DNA of 64,000 nucleotides from a bacterium (GTDB lineage: Bacteria > Bacillota > Clostridia > Lachnospirales > Lachnospiraceae): positions 124,001-188,000 of the forward strand of contig JAMPFT010000003.1 of the NCBI GenBank assembly GCA_023664305.1, written 5' to 3'. This document shows positions 1-7,398 of this stretch, piece by piece (position 1 is the stretch's first letter; the number at the start of each line of letters is the position of its first letter). A program made the translations under genes and the position numbers. The notes beneath the pieces are model-generated. The model did no database searches, was not told the origin of the DNA, and worked only from the letters and a program-made list of their open reading frames with translations.

Positions 1-86
1 CCGGCTTCTCTATATCCTTCCAGGAAAGAAAGCGCCAGCAGCAGGATTCCCGCCACTGCAGGCAGCAATATGGAAATCAGAATCAT
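1..86 (-). CDS. Antiporter-like membrane subunit, N-terminal fragment
   Basis: This is the first 28 codons of a gene that continues beyond the left edge. It starts at ATG 84-86 behind a GAGGAGGAGCAG ribosome site and begins 24 bases after the stop of the MrpD-like gene, so it belongs to the same operon. The visible residues form one hydrophobic helix (ILISILLPAVAGILLLALSF) like the first helix of NuoL/NuoM/MrpD proton-channel subunits. In Mbh/Mbx-type clusters another antiporter-like or hydrogenase/oxidoreductase subunit follows here. The exact subunit cannot be named from this fragment. Confidence 0.6.
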   Translation of the reverse strand, partial: MILISILLPAVAGILLLALSFLEGYREA

Positions 87-110
87 TCTGCTCCTCCTCA
101 AAAATTACAC

Positions 111-1640
111 TCATCCAAACATCCCCAGCCCGGTTTCAATCAGCCCGACGATCGGCTGAGAGTTCAGACCCAGAATCAGATTCAGGACAATAAAAAGGAT
201 CAGCGCCGCAGATTTCAGCGGCTGCTCCGTCAGGGGAACGCTTCTCCCCTCTGTGGCGGGCAGGACATTGATCTCCGCATCCGGCGTTTTCGGCACCGGC
301 GTATAGATGCGGATCACCGTCTTCATAAAATAGACCGCGTTCAATATCGTGCTGATCGCCAAGGCGATCAGCGTCGGCAGCATTTTATGGGCGTGTCCCA
401 TGGCCGCCTGGGCAAACAAGATCTTCGAGATAAAGCCGGAAAACATCGGTATGCCCACCATGGAAAGAGACCCTACGGTAAACGCCACCCCCGCCAGCTT
501 ATTCCGATACCCTGCTCCCGTCAGATCCCTGAACTGCCTGCTGCCGCCGGAAGCGTCGGTAATACCGGACGCCGCCGTAAAAAGCAGAGCCTTTGTCGCC
601 CCGTGGGACAGTATGTGATAAACGCTGGCCACCACCGAAATCTGCGTCCCCAGCCCGAAGCCCATGTAAATATAACCGATCTGCGCCACCGAGGAAAAGG
701 CGATCATCCTGCGAATGTCCTTTTCGTGGATTGCGCTGACGGAGCCCATGATCATGCCGATGATCCCGAACACAAACAGCACATGTACCACTTTGCTCTC
801 ATAGACCACCTCAAAGCCGATCACCCGGTAAAAAATCTTCACCAGCAGCAAAATGTATCCTTTGGAGACCAGAGATGACAAAATCGACGCGGAGGACAGC
901 GTGGAATATCCGTAAGCGTCCGGCAGCCACGCGTGGAAGGGATACAGGGCGCTCTTGATGGCAAGTCCTACCGACATCAGTCCCAGTGCCACGATTAACG
1001 GCACATGATACTGTCCCGAGTCCGCCAGCAGCTGCACCTGTTCCCGGATATTGCTCATCAGAAGATGTCCCGTCAGATCGTATAAAAAGCAAATCCCCAG
1101 CAAGAGCAGTCCCGAGCCTAAAAGGCTCATGATCATGTATCTGGTGGCGGCTTCGATGGTCCGCCCGTTCTGTTTTATCATGATCAGCCCGCAGGCAGAG
1201 ATCGTGTTGATCTCCACAAACACATAGGCCGTAAACAAGTCGTTGGTATAGATCAGCGCCAGCAGCGAACAGAGCAGAAGATTGACCATGATATAATATA
1301 AATTCTGCTTGCCTTCCTCGATCTCCCGCTCTCTTTCCGCCGCGCCGCTTATCATGCACAAAAGCATGACGGCGCAGAAAAACACCGCCATCAGCGCCTC
1401 CAGCACTCCTACCCGGATCTCGTTTCCCCAGGGAGCGGAAAAATGCCCCATGCGGTAGACAAAGGGCTCTCCCCTACCCGCCGTATAGACCAACACCGCC
1501 CCGGACATAAGCCCGACCGCCGAGATCACAAGCAGATTGACCCGCTTTGCCCACTTCCCGTTTAACACCGAAGAAAGCGGCCCGGAAAACATGGACAAAA
1601 GGATGGAGATAAAGGGCAGATTCTGCACAAAATCCATCAT
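111..1640 (-). CDS. MrpD/NuoN-like proton-translocating membrane subunit
   Basis: A 509-residue, very hydrophobic protein with about 14 predicted helices, of the NADH-quinone oxidoreductase subunit M/N and MrpD antiporter family. The family core is visible: a conserved Glu in YVFVEINTISACGLI (about residue 142), the Lys-bearing stretch SVGLAIKSALYPFHAWLPDAY (about residues 222-245) and KDIRRMIAFSSVAQIGYI (about 305). These residues form the proton path in complex I and Mrp complexes. The start (second codon also ATG) sits behind GGAGGGGAA and overlaps the mrpC stop by 4 bases, indicating translational coupling. In this operon it would act as one cation/proton-translocating unit. Whether it serves a true Mrp Na+/H+ antiporter or the membrane arm of a ferredoxin-linked complex depends on genes outside the window. 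Confidence 0.88.
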   Translation of the reverse strand: MMDFVQNLPFISILLSMFSGPLSSVLNGKWAKRVNLLVISAVGLMSGAVLVYTAGRGEPFVYRMGHFSAPWGNEIRVGVLEALMAVFFCAVMLLCMISGAAEREREIEEGKQNLYYIMVNLLLCSLLALIYTNDLFTAYVFVEINTISACGLIMIKQNGRTIEAATRYMIMSLLGSGLLLLGICFLYDLTGHLLMSNIREQVQLLADSGQYHVPLIVALGLMSVGLAIKSALYPFHAWLPDAYGYSTLSSASILSSLVSKGYILLLVKIFYRVIGFEVVYESKVVHVLFVFGIIGMIMGSVSAIHEKDIRRMIAFSSVAQIGYIYMGFGLGTQISVVASVYHILSHGATKALLFTAASGITDASGGSRQFRDLTGAGYRNKLAGVAFTVGSLSMVGIPMFSGFISKILFAQAAMGHAHKMLPTLIALAISTILNAVYFMKTVIRIYTPVPKTPDAEINVLPATEGRSVPLTEQPLKSAALILFIVLNLILGLNSQPIVGLIETGLGMFG

Positions 1641-2014
1641 TTCCCCTCCTTCTTAATCAGCGCGGAGATCTCGTCCAGATCCAGGGTGCGGTATCTGCGG
1701 TACAGCCGGATCGTCAGGGAAAGCATCAGCGCCGTCACCGACACGGAGACCACAATACCCGTCAGAACCAGTCCGCTGGGAATCGGGTTCACATACGCCT
1801 CCACACTCTGGACCCCGTTCACCACTACAGGCGCTTTTCTTCCCGCAACATACCCCTTCAGCGCCAGAAACAAATAGGTTGCGGTATCCATGATATTCAG
1901 CCCGATAATCTTTTTGATCAGGTTTTTCTGGAGCAGCAAATTCGAAAATCCGACGCCGAAAAGAATCATGGCAACGGCCTCCGGATAATTGCTCAAAAGA
2001 TTTCCAAGGTTCAT
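1637..2014 (-). CDS. mrpC: MrpC/NuoK-like antiporter subunit C
   Basis: A 125-residue protein with three predicted helices, homologous to MrpC/MnhC and complex I NuoK. The start chosen is the ATG at 2012-2014 (MNLGNLLSNYPEAV) behind GAGGAAAG; an upstream in-frame extension would run into the previous gene and adds residues unlike the family. The helix with GVGFSNLLLQKNLIKKIIGLNIM is typical, as is the later IVVSVSVTALMLSLTIRLYR, which corresponds to the NuoK helix before the C-terminal basic tail. It begins 7 bases after the MrpB-like stop and overlaps the MrpD-like start by 4 bases. Confidence 0.88.
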   Translation of the reverse strand: MNLGNLLSNYPEAVAMILFGVGFSNLLLQKNLIKKIIGLNIMDTATYLFLALKGYVAGRKAPVVVNGVQSVEAYVNPIPSGLVLTGIVVSVSVTALMLSLTIRLYRRYRTLDLDEISALIKKEGK

Positions 2015-2021
2015 TCTTTCC

Positions 2022-2984
2022 TCAGTAGCCTCCTTTTCTGAACATACAGTAAAAGGTATACATCGTCCCTGCCACCACGATTCCCACACAGATATTTAAA
2101 ATCAAGATCAGCCCGCTGCTCAGAATCGCCCCGGGCGTCCCCAGAGGGATCACGCTTTCGATGTGGTTTGCCCCCGTATAAAAGGAATAGCTTTTAGCGA
2201 TGCTGTAACAGGCCAGAGCGCCGAAGCTCATGCGGCGGTAGGTCTTCGCGGTGAAAAACCGCTCCGTTTTGGCAAATCCGAAGGCGTTCAGATAAAGAAT
2301 CAATCCCGCTCCTATGACCGCCCCTCCGGAAAATCCGCCGCCGGGGCCCAAATGTCCCGCCAGAATGATATAACATCCGAAAATAAAGATCGGCGGAACC
2401 AGGAACCGCGCCACTGTCTGCAGGATAATATCGTTTTTCGGCTCATGCAGCCTGTCGTCGGTTTCGTAAGCGTCCTTTTGCTCCTTTCGGTCAAGACGCA
2501 GAAGGATCAGCACCGTACAGGTGGCGATAAAAAGCACATGAGATTCTCCCAGCGTGTCAAACGCTCTGTAATCCAGAATCATACCCGTCACAATATTTAC
2601 CGCGCCCGTCTCCTGAAGTCCCTTCTCGATATATCTGGCCGACACCTCGTTATTCACGGGATTATCCGCGTCGCCGAAGGTGGGCAGAAAAGACACCGCC
2701 TCCAAAAGCATCACAACCAGAAAGACACAAAACAGCACGCTGAAAATATGGTATATCTTCCGGAAAAGCCGAACCTCCCTGTTGCGCTCCAGATCATACA
2801 CCTTCTCCGCAAGAAGCTTTCGGTCCTGTGCCCGGCGGGCAGCAGCCTCGGCCTCCTCCCGGAAATCCTCCTGCTTTTTCATCTCCACCACGCCCAGGAA
2901 CGGATCCTTCGTCCCGTCCAGCCACTGCCTGAACTTATAGGAGAAGGTAGTTCTATACCGCTCTTCCGGAACCTTTCTGCTCAT
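2022..2984 (-). CDS. MbhE-MrpB fusion antiporter subunit
   Basis: A 320-residue protein joining two modules. After a charged N-terminal region (about 1-80) comes a helix and a stretch with LPTFGDADNPVNNEV and ILDYRAFDTLGE (about 110-160), typical of the MbhE-like C-terminal piece of MrpA, where the FDTLGE motif is a family hallmark. From about 190 the MnhB/MrpB domain follows, with the conserved LGPGGGFSGGAVIG stretch (about 222-235) and more helices. In canonical Mrp these parts belong to MrpA and MrpB. The ribosome site is GGAGGG, eight bases before the ATG. The gene overlaps its upstream neighbour by 32 bases. Confidence 0.82.
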   Translation of the reverse strand: MSRKVPEERYRTTFSYKFRQWLDGTKDPFLGVVEMKKQEDFREEAEAAARRAQDRKLLAEKVYDLERNREVRLFRKIYHIFSVLFCVFLVVMLLEAVSFLPTFGDADNPVNNEVSARYIEKGLQETGAVNIVTGMILDYRAFDTLGESHVLFIATCTVLILLRLDRKEQKDAYETDDRLHEPKNDIILQTVARFLVPPIFIFGCYIILAGHLGPGGGFSGGAVIGAGLILYLNAFGFAKTERFFTAKTYRRMSFGALACYSIAKSYSFYTGANHIESVIPLGTPGAILSSGLILILNICVGIVVAGTMYTFYCMFRKGGY

Positions 2985-3249
2985 TCCGCTCGCCCTCCTT
3001 CCTCTCTTCCTCCTTCAGGATGGCATGGATTTTCTTCAGCGTCACGAGAAACAGCATCGTCGTCACTCCGGCTCCGACCGCCGCCTCTGTGATCGCAAGA
3101 TCGGGAGACTCCAACAAAATCCAGATCACGGACATGACCAGACTGTAGGACATAAAAATCAGGATCGTATTCAAAAGATTTTTCGACAAACTGGCGGCCA
3201 CGGCGCACACCACCAGAAACCCAAGTAAAATACAGGTAAATACCGTCAT
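2953..3249 (-). CDS. DUF4040/MbhD-like subunit (MrpA C-terminal piece)
   Basis: A 98-residue protein with three helices and a charged tail. The segment ILLESPDLAITEAAVGAGVT (about 45-64) is the hallmark of the DUF4040 / MbhD domain that forms the C-terminal part of MrpA; the Asp and Glu of PDLAITEA are its conserved acidic residues. Here it is a free-standing gene, as in membrane-bound hydrogenase and Mbx clusters, not part of a long MrpA. GGAGGTGCAG precedes the ATG. It overlaps both neighbours, so the unit is tightly co-translated. Confidence 0.85.
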   Translation of the reverse strand: MTVFTCILLGFLVVCAVAASLSKNLLNTILIFMSYSLVMSVIWILLESPDLAITEAAVGAGVTTMLFLVTLKKIHAILKEEERKEGERNEQKGSGRAV

Positions 3250-3875
3250 TTCTGCACCTCCTGCTCCTCCGCTGCGGTTCCGGACAGCTCTTTCCGCTCC
3301 CGGCTTCCGTCTGCAGACGTCTTTCCCCTCTCTTCCGCTGCGTCAGACTGTTTTTGCTCCGCCGCGGTTTCAGGCTGCTTCCCGCGCTCTTCCGCCGCTT
3401 CAGTCTGCTTTTGCTCCGCTGCGGTTTCAGGCTGCTTTCCCCTCTCTTCCACCGCTTCCGTCAGCTTTTGCTTCTCCACGGTTTCAGGCTGCTTCCCGCG
3501 CTCTTCCGCCGCCTCAGTCTGTTCTCCATGCTCCCCGGCACAATCCAGCGTTATCCTCCGATAGTGCTTTTCTCCCTCTTCATCCGTGGTCACTTCCAGC
3601 CTCGCGATCAGGTGGGAGGACACGGGAGAGGAAAACCATAAAAACACAATGACCAAAAACAGCTTCAGCGATACAAAATTCAGCCCGTTCATCACGATCA
3701 GCCCCACCAGACAGCTGCCCAGTCCCAACGTATCGCCCATGGCCGCCGCGTGCATCCTGTTTAACACATACCGGAACCGAAAAACTCCTATCATCTCGAT
3801 GACAAAGATCGCGATGCCGCCCAGCAGAAACGCCGCGCCTGCCAGAAACCGCGCCCACTCAATCAACGCCGTCAT
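3246..3875 (-). CDS. mrpG: MrpG-like antiporter subunit with repetitive charged tail
   Basis: Residues 1-110 are an ordinary MrpG/MnhG protein: three helices, including the segment FRFRYVLNRMHAAAMGDTLGLG (about 31-52), a family hallmark. Residues about 118-209 are an extra hydrophilic tail built of four 19-residue repeats of the form TEAAEERGKQPETAAEQKQ, ending in a charged stretch. Typical MrpG proteins are 100-130 residues, so the tail roughly doubles it. Its role is unknown; it would face the cytoplasm or surface after the third helix. The start overlaps the mrpF stop. The domain call is sure; the biological meaning of the tail is not. Confidence 0.87.
   Translation of the reverse strand: MTALIEWARFLAGAAFLLGGIAIFVIEMIGVFRFRYVLNRMHAAAMGDTLGLGSCLVGLIVMNGLNFVSLKLFLVIVFLWFSSPVSSHLIARLEVTTDEEGEKHYRRITLDCAGEHGEQTEAAEERGKQPETVEKQKLTEAVEERGKQPETAAEQKQTEAAEERGKQPETAAEQKQSDAAEERGKTSADGSRERKELSGTAAEEQEVQK
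3291..3518 (-). repeat. 57-bp tandem repeat (four units) in mrpG
   Basis: Four in-frame 57-bp units begin at 3518, 3461, 3404 and 3347 (minus strand). The middle two are nearly identical at protein level; the last is degenerate. Each encodes a 19-residue Glu/Gln/Lys-rich unit. The number of units is likely variable between strains (inference). Confidence 0.8.
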
Positions 3876-4197
3876 GTTTTCCCTCCTGACCGGATTTTTT
3901 CCTCTCCATATAAACTCCCATATACACCTTCGTCAGAACAATCACGGCGAGAAAGCTGATCAGGGCGTAAATAATACAGATGTCCGCCAGATATCCCTCC
4001 CCCAGCAGAAACGACAGGACCGCAATCATCACAATGACCATGGTTCCCATCATATTGACCGCGACAATGCGGTCCGCCGTCCTGGGGCCTATAATGGCGC
4101 GCACCAGACACAGCACCGCCAGCACCGCCAAAATAATCAATACTCCTACAAAAAAGACCGTGTAGGCCTGCTCCAGTCCCGGAATCCTTTTCTCCAT
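3859..4197 (-). CDS. mrpF: MrpF-like antiporter subunit F
   Basis: A 112-residue protein with three helices. The segment LVRAIIGPRTADRIVAVNMMGTM (about 32-54) carries the conserved GPxxADRI(V/L)A motif of MrpF/MnhF. It starts behind GGAGGGACAAGG and ends inside the mrpG start region, so E, F and G are consecutive. In Mrp and Mbh complexes this small subunit packs with E and G in the cation-handling part of the membrane arm. Confidence 0.87.
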   Translation of the reverse strand: MEKRIPGLEQAYTVFFVGVLIILAVLAVLCLVRAIIGPRTADRIVAVNMMGTMVIVMIAVLSFLLGEGYLADICIIYALISFLAVIVLTKVYMGVYMERKKSGQEGKHDGVD

Positions 4198-4267
4198 TCC
4201 TTGTCCCTCCTGCCCGCTTCATAAAACGGTGCGTAAACACCCCTTTTTGGCCATTTAGAAATTCTTC

Positions 4268-4726
4268 TCACACTTCCAGCTCACGGATATACTCCGCAAA
4301 CCTGCTCTCGTTTATGCCCTCAGCCATGCTCTCGTCCAGGCAATGCACCACATACTCGGAATCCTCCAGCGTTACCGTGATAGTGCCCGGCGTCAGCGTA
4401 ATCGCGTTCGCAAGCAGTGCCTTTCCCGCCGCCGTCTCCAGATCCGAATGGAAGGTCACAAGCGTCGGCACCGGCTCCTCCCGCTGCGTCAGGATCAAAC
4501 GGATCACTCCCATATTCGCCTTCACAATCTCCGTGACCAGGCAGCAGCAATACCGAATCAGAAGAAACACCTTTTTGTAATTATGCAGTTCCTTTTTTAC
4601 GGAATAATCCATAAATCTGCAGACAAACGCAAAAACAGCCGCCGCGAGAAGCAGACCCAGAATACAGATTTCAAGCGTGAAATTTCCGTTAAAAATTACC
4701 CACAGTAAAAAGAATAACAGATACAT
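4268..4726 (-). CDS. mrpE: MrpE-like antiporter subunit E
   Basis: A 152-residue protein with N-terminal hydrophobic helices and a soluble C-terminal domain. The C-terminal core ANAITLTPGTITVTLEDSEYVVHCLDE (about 107-133) is the MrpE/MnhE signature (TPGT). The start at 4724-4726 has a perfect GGAGGAGGTC ribosome site and gives the family N-terminus (MYLLFFLLWVIFNGN); longer in-frame forms would read through the terminator and promoter upstream. It is the first gene of the operon. The 70 bases before mrpF hold no obvious gene. Confidence 0.87.
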   Translation of the reverse strand: MYLLFFLLWVIFNGNFTLEICILGLLLAAAVFAFVCRFMDYSVKKELHNYKKVFLLIRYCCCLVTEIVKANMGVIRLILTQREEPVPTLVTFHSDLETAAGKALLANAITLTPGTITVTLEDSEYVVHCLDESMAEGINESRFAEYIRELEV

Positions 4727-4752
4727 AAAAGACCTCCTCCGTGACGCCTTAT

Positions 4753-4780
4753 ATTGTAGCACAAAAAAATTAATTTTCAA
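4753..4780 (-). promoter_or_regulatory. Promoter of the antiporter operon
   Basis: On the minus strand, TTGAAA (4775-4780), a 16-base spacer and TACAAT (4753-4758). A TG one base before the -10 makes it an extended -10. It lies 27 bases upstream of mrpE and just past the terminator of the preceding gene. Confidence 0.65.
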
Positions 4781-4795
4781 AGTAATTATGCACAA

Positions 4796-4843
4796 AAAAG
4801 GACGATTATTTTTAGCAAATTGGCTAAAAATAATCGTCCTTTT
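4796..4843 (-). terminator. Rho-independent terminator after the kinase-like gene
   Basis: A perfect 21-bp inverted repeat (4796-4816 and 4823-4843) with a 6-base loop, ending in a run of T on the minus strand (4794-4799). It separates the kinase-like gene from the antiporter operon promoter. Confidence 0.85.
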
Positions 4844-4857
4844 GCAAATCAATTTTT

Positions 4858-5343
4858 TCAAATTACGTCGATTCTTTCAAAATACTTCATCAAAATGTCC
4901 GCGCAATTTTCTGCCCCCAAAACGGAGGTGTCCAAAATCATATGATAATTATTTACATCCCCCCAGAGAAGCCCCGTATGCTGATGATAATATGCGGCCC
5001 TTTCCTTATCGTTTTTCTCGATGAGATCCTTCGCCGCATCATGAGAGAGCTTCTCCTTTTTCATAATACGCCTGATCCGGTCCTCCTTGTCGGCGCAGAT
5101 GTAAATATTAAAAACATTGGGATTGTCCTTCAGGATCTCGGATGCGCACCTCCCCAGGATAATACAGGGACGGTCCGCAAGCTTCCGGATCACCTCTGCC
5201 TCGTCGGAAAACGCGTTTTCATGAAGCTCATTCTCAATATAGGCCTTGTCGTAAACGGGAATCCCCAGCCTTTTCGATAACTCTCCGGCAATCATACTGG
5301 CTCCGGTGCCGAACCGGCGGCTCATGGTAATCACAAGATTCAT
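4858..5343 (-). CDS. Cytidylate kinase-like family protein
   Basis: A 161-residue P-loop NTPase-like protein of the cytidylate kinase-like family. Residues 1-30 read MNLVITMSRRFGTGASMIAGELSKRLGIPVYD, the family's modified P-loop (GTGAS rather than GxxGxGKS) followed by the typical IPVYDK. CIILGRCASEIL (about 60-71) is the conserved GR motif, and DKEDRIRRIMKKEKLSHDAA (about 86) resembles the lid region of nucleotide kinases. No activity has been settled for most members of this clostridial family, so a substrate is not named. It starts behind GGAGGTTAAAATC, has its own promoter at 5404-5432 and ends at a strong terminator, so it is monocistronic. Confidence 0.82.
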   Translation of the reverse strand: MNLVITMSRRFGTGASMIAGELSKRLGIPVYDKAYIENELHENAFSDEAEVIRKLADRPCIILGRCASEILKDNPNVFNIYICADKEDRIRRIMKKEKLSHDAAKDLIEKNDKERAAYYHQHTGLLWGDVNNYHMILDTSVLGAENCADILMKYFERIDVI

Positions 5344-5403
5344 AAGATTTTAACCTCCGTCCTGTCGGCTGTACACAGCTCCCGCGCCGACAAATCCTTG
5401 CTC

Positions 5404-5432
5404 TCATTTTACCACACTTATCCCTTCGTTAC
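5404..5432 (-). promoter_or_regulatory. Promoter of the cytidylate kinase-like gene
   Basis: Minus-strand TTGTAA (5427-5432), 17-base spacer, TAAAAT (5404-5409) with an extended TG before it. The rest of the gap between the kinase-like gene and tetR (5344-5525) shows nothing else. Confidence 0.55.
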
Positions 5433-5525
5433 AACCGGTCGGAACGTTTTCGCCGCCCTGTTCCGCCGGTAAGTTATTCCTTTTCCGGTCTGCAAGGCAT
5501 TGCGTTTCCGGCCGCCTGGATACCG

Positions 5526-6059
5526 TTAAAGTCCCTGGGAACGAAACAACTCCGCCATTTCATCGGCGGATTCCCGCATTCCTCTCCGGAGCCAGACTTC
5601 AATCCATCCGTATAAGCTGTAAGCCACAAATGCGGACGCATAGGCCTGCGCCTTTTCGGATTCCGGCTTCAGACCGCAGATCCCGATGATCGCATCCTTT
5701 AACAGATAAGTATATCCTCTTTCATGCAGCAGCCCGTAAAAGTCACGGTGCTTTTCAAAGTGAGCGATCATAATGCGAATCTGCTCGCTTAAGGGAGAAC
5801 CCTCTTTTCTTTGTCCTTCCTCCGTCCATTCGCGGAAAAGATCATCAATATGCTCTTTCAGGATATCCTCCTTACATTCGTAATTCCGATAAAAGGAGGC
5901 TCTGCCTACTCCGGCCCGTTCCACCAGCTCGCTCACGGAAATATCATTGATCGCTTTCTCGGAAAACAGTTCGAGAAAGGCGCTTTTGAGATGCTCCACC
6001 ACATAGGCGTTCCGCCCCTCGTTACTCATCGGTGATACATTTTGCTCCGTTTGTCTCAT
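5526..6059 (-). CDS. TetR/AcrR family transcriptional regulator
   Basis: A 177-residue regulator. Residues 14-62 form a TetR helix-turn-helix: LKSAFLELFSEKAINDISVSELVERAGVGRASFYRNYECKEDIL, with the recognition helix VGRASFYRNY. The remainder is an all-helical ligand domain of the short TetR_C type. The chosen start at 6057-6059 has AGGGGAGGAA before it; the upstream in-frame codons would cover the promoter and operator. It faces a small membrane protein and two hydrolases across a 126-bp gap that carries a 12-bp inverted repeat overlapping both promoters, so it probably represses both itself and the divergent operon. The ligand is unknown. Confidence 0.88.
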   Translation of the reverse strand: MRQTEQNVSPMSNEGRNAYVVEHLKSAFLELFSEKAINDISVSELVERAGVGRASFYRNYECKEDILKEHIDDLFREWTEEGQRKEGSPLSEQIRIMIAHFEKHRDFYGLLHERGYTYLLKDAIIGICGLKPESEKAQAYASAFVAYSLYGWIEVWLRRGMRESADEMAELFRSQGL

Positions 6060-6073
6060 TTTTGTTCCTCCCC

Positions 6074-6102
6074 TTGACAGCAGGCGCATTTGCCGATATA
6101 TT
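6074..6102 (+). promoter_or_regulatory. Promoter of the hydrolase operon
   Basis: TTGACA (6074-6079), 17-base spacer, TATATT (6097-6102) on the plus strand. The -10 lies inside the left arm of the operator palindrome, so a bound TetR dimer would block RNA polymerase. Confidence 0.7.
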
Positions 6103-6125
6103 TGTATCGGCGTTACAAATATATC
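6095..6125. promoter_or_regulatory. Putative TetR operator
   Basis: A perfect 12-bp inverted repeat, GATATATTTGTA (6095-6106) and its complement (6114-6125), with a 7-base centre. Its size and its position over the plus -10 and the predicted minus transcription start fit a TetR operator. Assignment to the adjacent TetR gene is inferred from location. Confidence 0.7.
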
Positions 6126-6128
6126 ATC

Positions 6129-6157
6129 ACAGTAGCACATGCGGACAGAAAAGTCAA
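6129..6157 (-). promoter_or_regulatory. Promoter of the tetR gene
   Basis: Minus-strand TTGACT (6152-6157), 17-base spacer, TACTGT (6129-6134). The predicted start site falls within the operator, consistent with autoregulation. Confidence 0.55.
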
Positions 6158-6185
6158 GCTTCGCAAAGAAAGGAGCGGTGTGAAA

Positions 6186-6320
6186 ATGAGTCTTACACAA
6201 AAACGAATCATTATCCTGGCGGTAATTATGATAATCGCCTTTGTCCTTGGGCGGCTCGCCATGCGTGCATTCATGAATCTCATGCTGGGCGGCACATTGT
6301 TTGGAGGTAACTTCTTATGA
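6186..6320 (+). CDS. Small single-helix membrane protein (44 aa)
   Basis: A 44-residue protein starting behind AAAGGAG and stopping in the ATGA overlap with the next gene. It has one hydrophobic helix (RIIILAVIMIIAFVLGRLAM, about residues 7-26) and an amphipathic Gly-rich end. No family is recognised. Tight coupling to the esterase suggests it is expressed with it, perhaps as a membrane partner, but nothing in the sequence shows a function. Confidence 0.65.
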   Translation: MSLTQKRIIILAVIMIIAFVLGRLAMRAFMNLMLGGTLFGGNFL

Positions 6321-7318
6321 AAAAACAGGTGAATACAACGGAAAAACCGAAGAAAAAAGGCAGAGTCCTATGGGCTTTCCTCTACATTACCGCCTTTCTT
6401 GCAGCCTTTTTTGCAGGCATCGTAAGCAAGACGCTGCCTCGCCCGTGGGCGAAGGATTACACCGTCGTCTGGGATAATTCCGTCGGCACGGCATATCGGG
6501 ACATCCCCTACGGGGAAGCGGAGGCCAACAAATTCGATTTGTACGTTCCTGCAGACAATTCAAAAGAAAGCTACGGACTTGTGGTTTATCTTCATGCCGG
6601 CGGCTTCACAACCGGCGATAAATCCGACGACAGGGAGATGCTGGAATGGCTTTGCTCGAAGGGCTATGTGGCGGCGGGCGTCAACTACACCCTGCGGGAC
6701 GAGGCCCATCCCGAAACCAGCGTTTATTCTCAGTCCGTGGAGATAAGGGAAAGCATACCCGTTGTGATCGCCGAGGCAGAGAAGCTGGGGTACTCTGTTG
6801 ATGAAATGGCCGTCTCAGGCGGCTCGGCGGGACACTGTCTTGCGATGCTGTACGCTTACCGTGACGCGGCCGATTCGCCTGTGCCCGTGAGAATGGTGTT
6901 CGGCGCAGTCGGCCCCTCCTGCTTCTATCCCGAGGATTGGGGATGCTACGGACTTGATCAGGATACTGCCGAGGCAAAAGAGGCGGCAGCAGGCCTGTTT
7001 GGAATCATGGCGGGAAGAGAGATTTCGCCCGATCTGTTCGGGACCCCGGAATATGACGAGGCGATAAAGGATATTTCCGCTCTTTTGTGGGTGGACGATA
7101 ACTCCGTCCCTTCGCTTATGGCCTACGGCAAGTATGACCGGGTACAGGGCTTTAACGGATCTGTCCGCCTTGACGAAGCCCTGACCGTACACAACATCCC
7201 CCACGATTACATTGTTCTGGAGCACTCGGGGCACGGCCTGCAGAACGACGATAAGGAGGCTCATCTCTACTCTCAGAAGGTAGAGGAATACCTTGATAAG
7301 TACATGCCGGTCCGCTGA
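6317..7318 (+). CDS. Membrane-anchored alpha/beta hydrolase (acetyl-esterase type)
   Basis: A 333-residue protein with an N-terminal signal-anchor helix (about 14-37) and an alpha/beta hydrolase domain exposed outside the membrane. The oxyanion motif is HAGGF (about 90-94, the HGGG position), the nucleophile Ser sits in GGSAGH (about 175), a candidate acid Asp in YGKYDRVQ (about 274) and the catalytic His in EHSGHGL (about 303). This resembles the hormone-sensitive-lipase/acetyl-esterase branch. It overlaps the preceding small gene by 4 bases and precedes a second hydrolase. The substrate is unknown; small esters or acylated glycans are possible. Confidence 0.85.
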   Translation: MKKQVNTTEKPKKKGRVLWAFLYITAFLAAFFAGIVSKTLPRPWAKDYTVVWDNSVGTAYRDIPYGEAEANKFDLYVPADNSKESYGLVVYLHAGGFTTGDKSDDREMLEWLCSKGYVAAGVNYTLRDEAHPETSVYSQSVEIRESIPVVIAEAEKLGYSVDEMAVSGGSAGHCLAMLYAYRDAADSPVPVRMVFGAVGPSCFYPEDWGCYGLDQDTAEAKEAAAGLFGIMAGREISPDLFGTPEYDEAIKDISALLWVDDNSVPSLMAYGKYDRVQGFNGSVRLDEALTVHNIPHDYIVLEHSGHGLQNDDKEAHLYSQKVEEYLDKYMPVR

Positions 7319-7398
7319 TTGCCTGCTCTGTCAGACGGCAGGAGGAAAGGCGGACGGCATAACAGAAAACAAAAACGATACGGAGGATTCCGATCATC

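Noticed and set aside
2163-3092. 309-residue plus-strand open frame under the MrpB-like gene
   Set aside because: Antisense shadow of two well-supported antiporter genes, with no family features.
3270-3530. CRISPR array in the mrpG repeat
   Set aside because: The units are contiguous and coding with no unique spacers; no cas genes are in the window.
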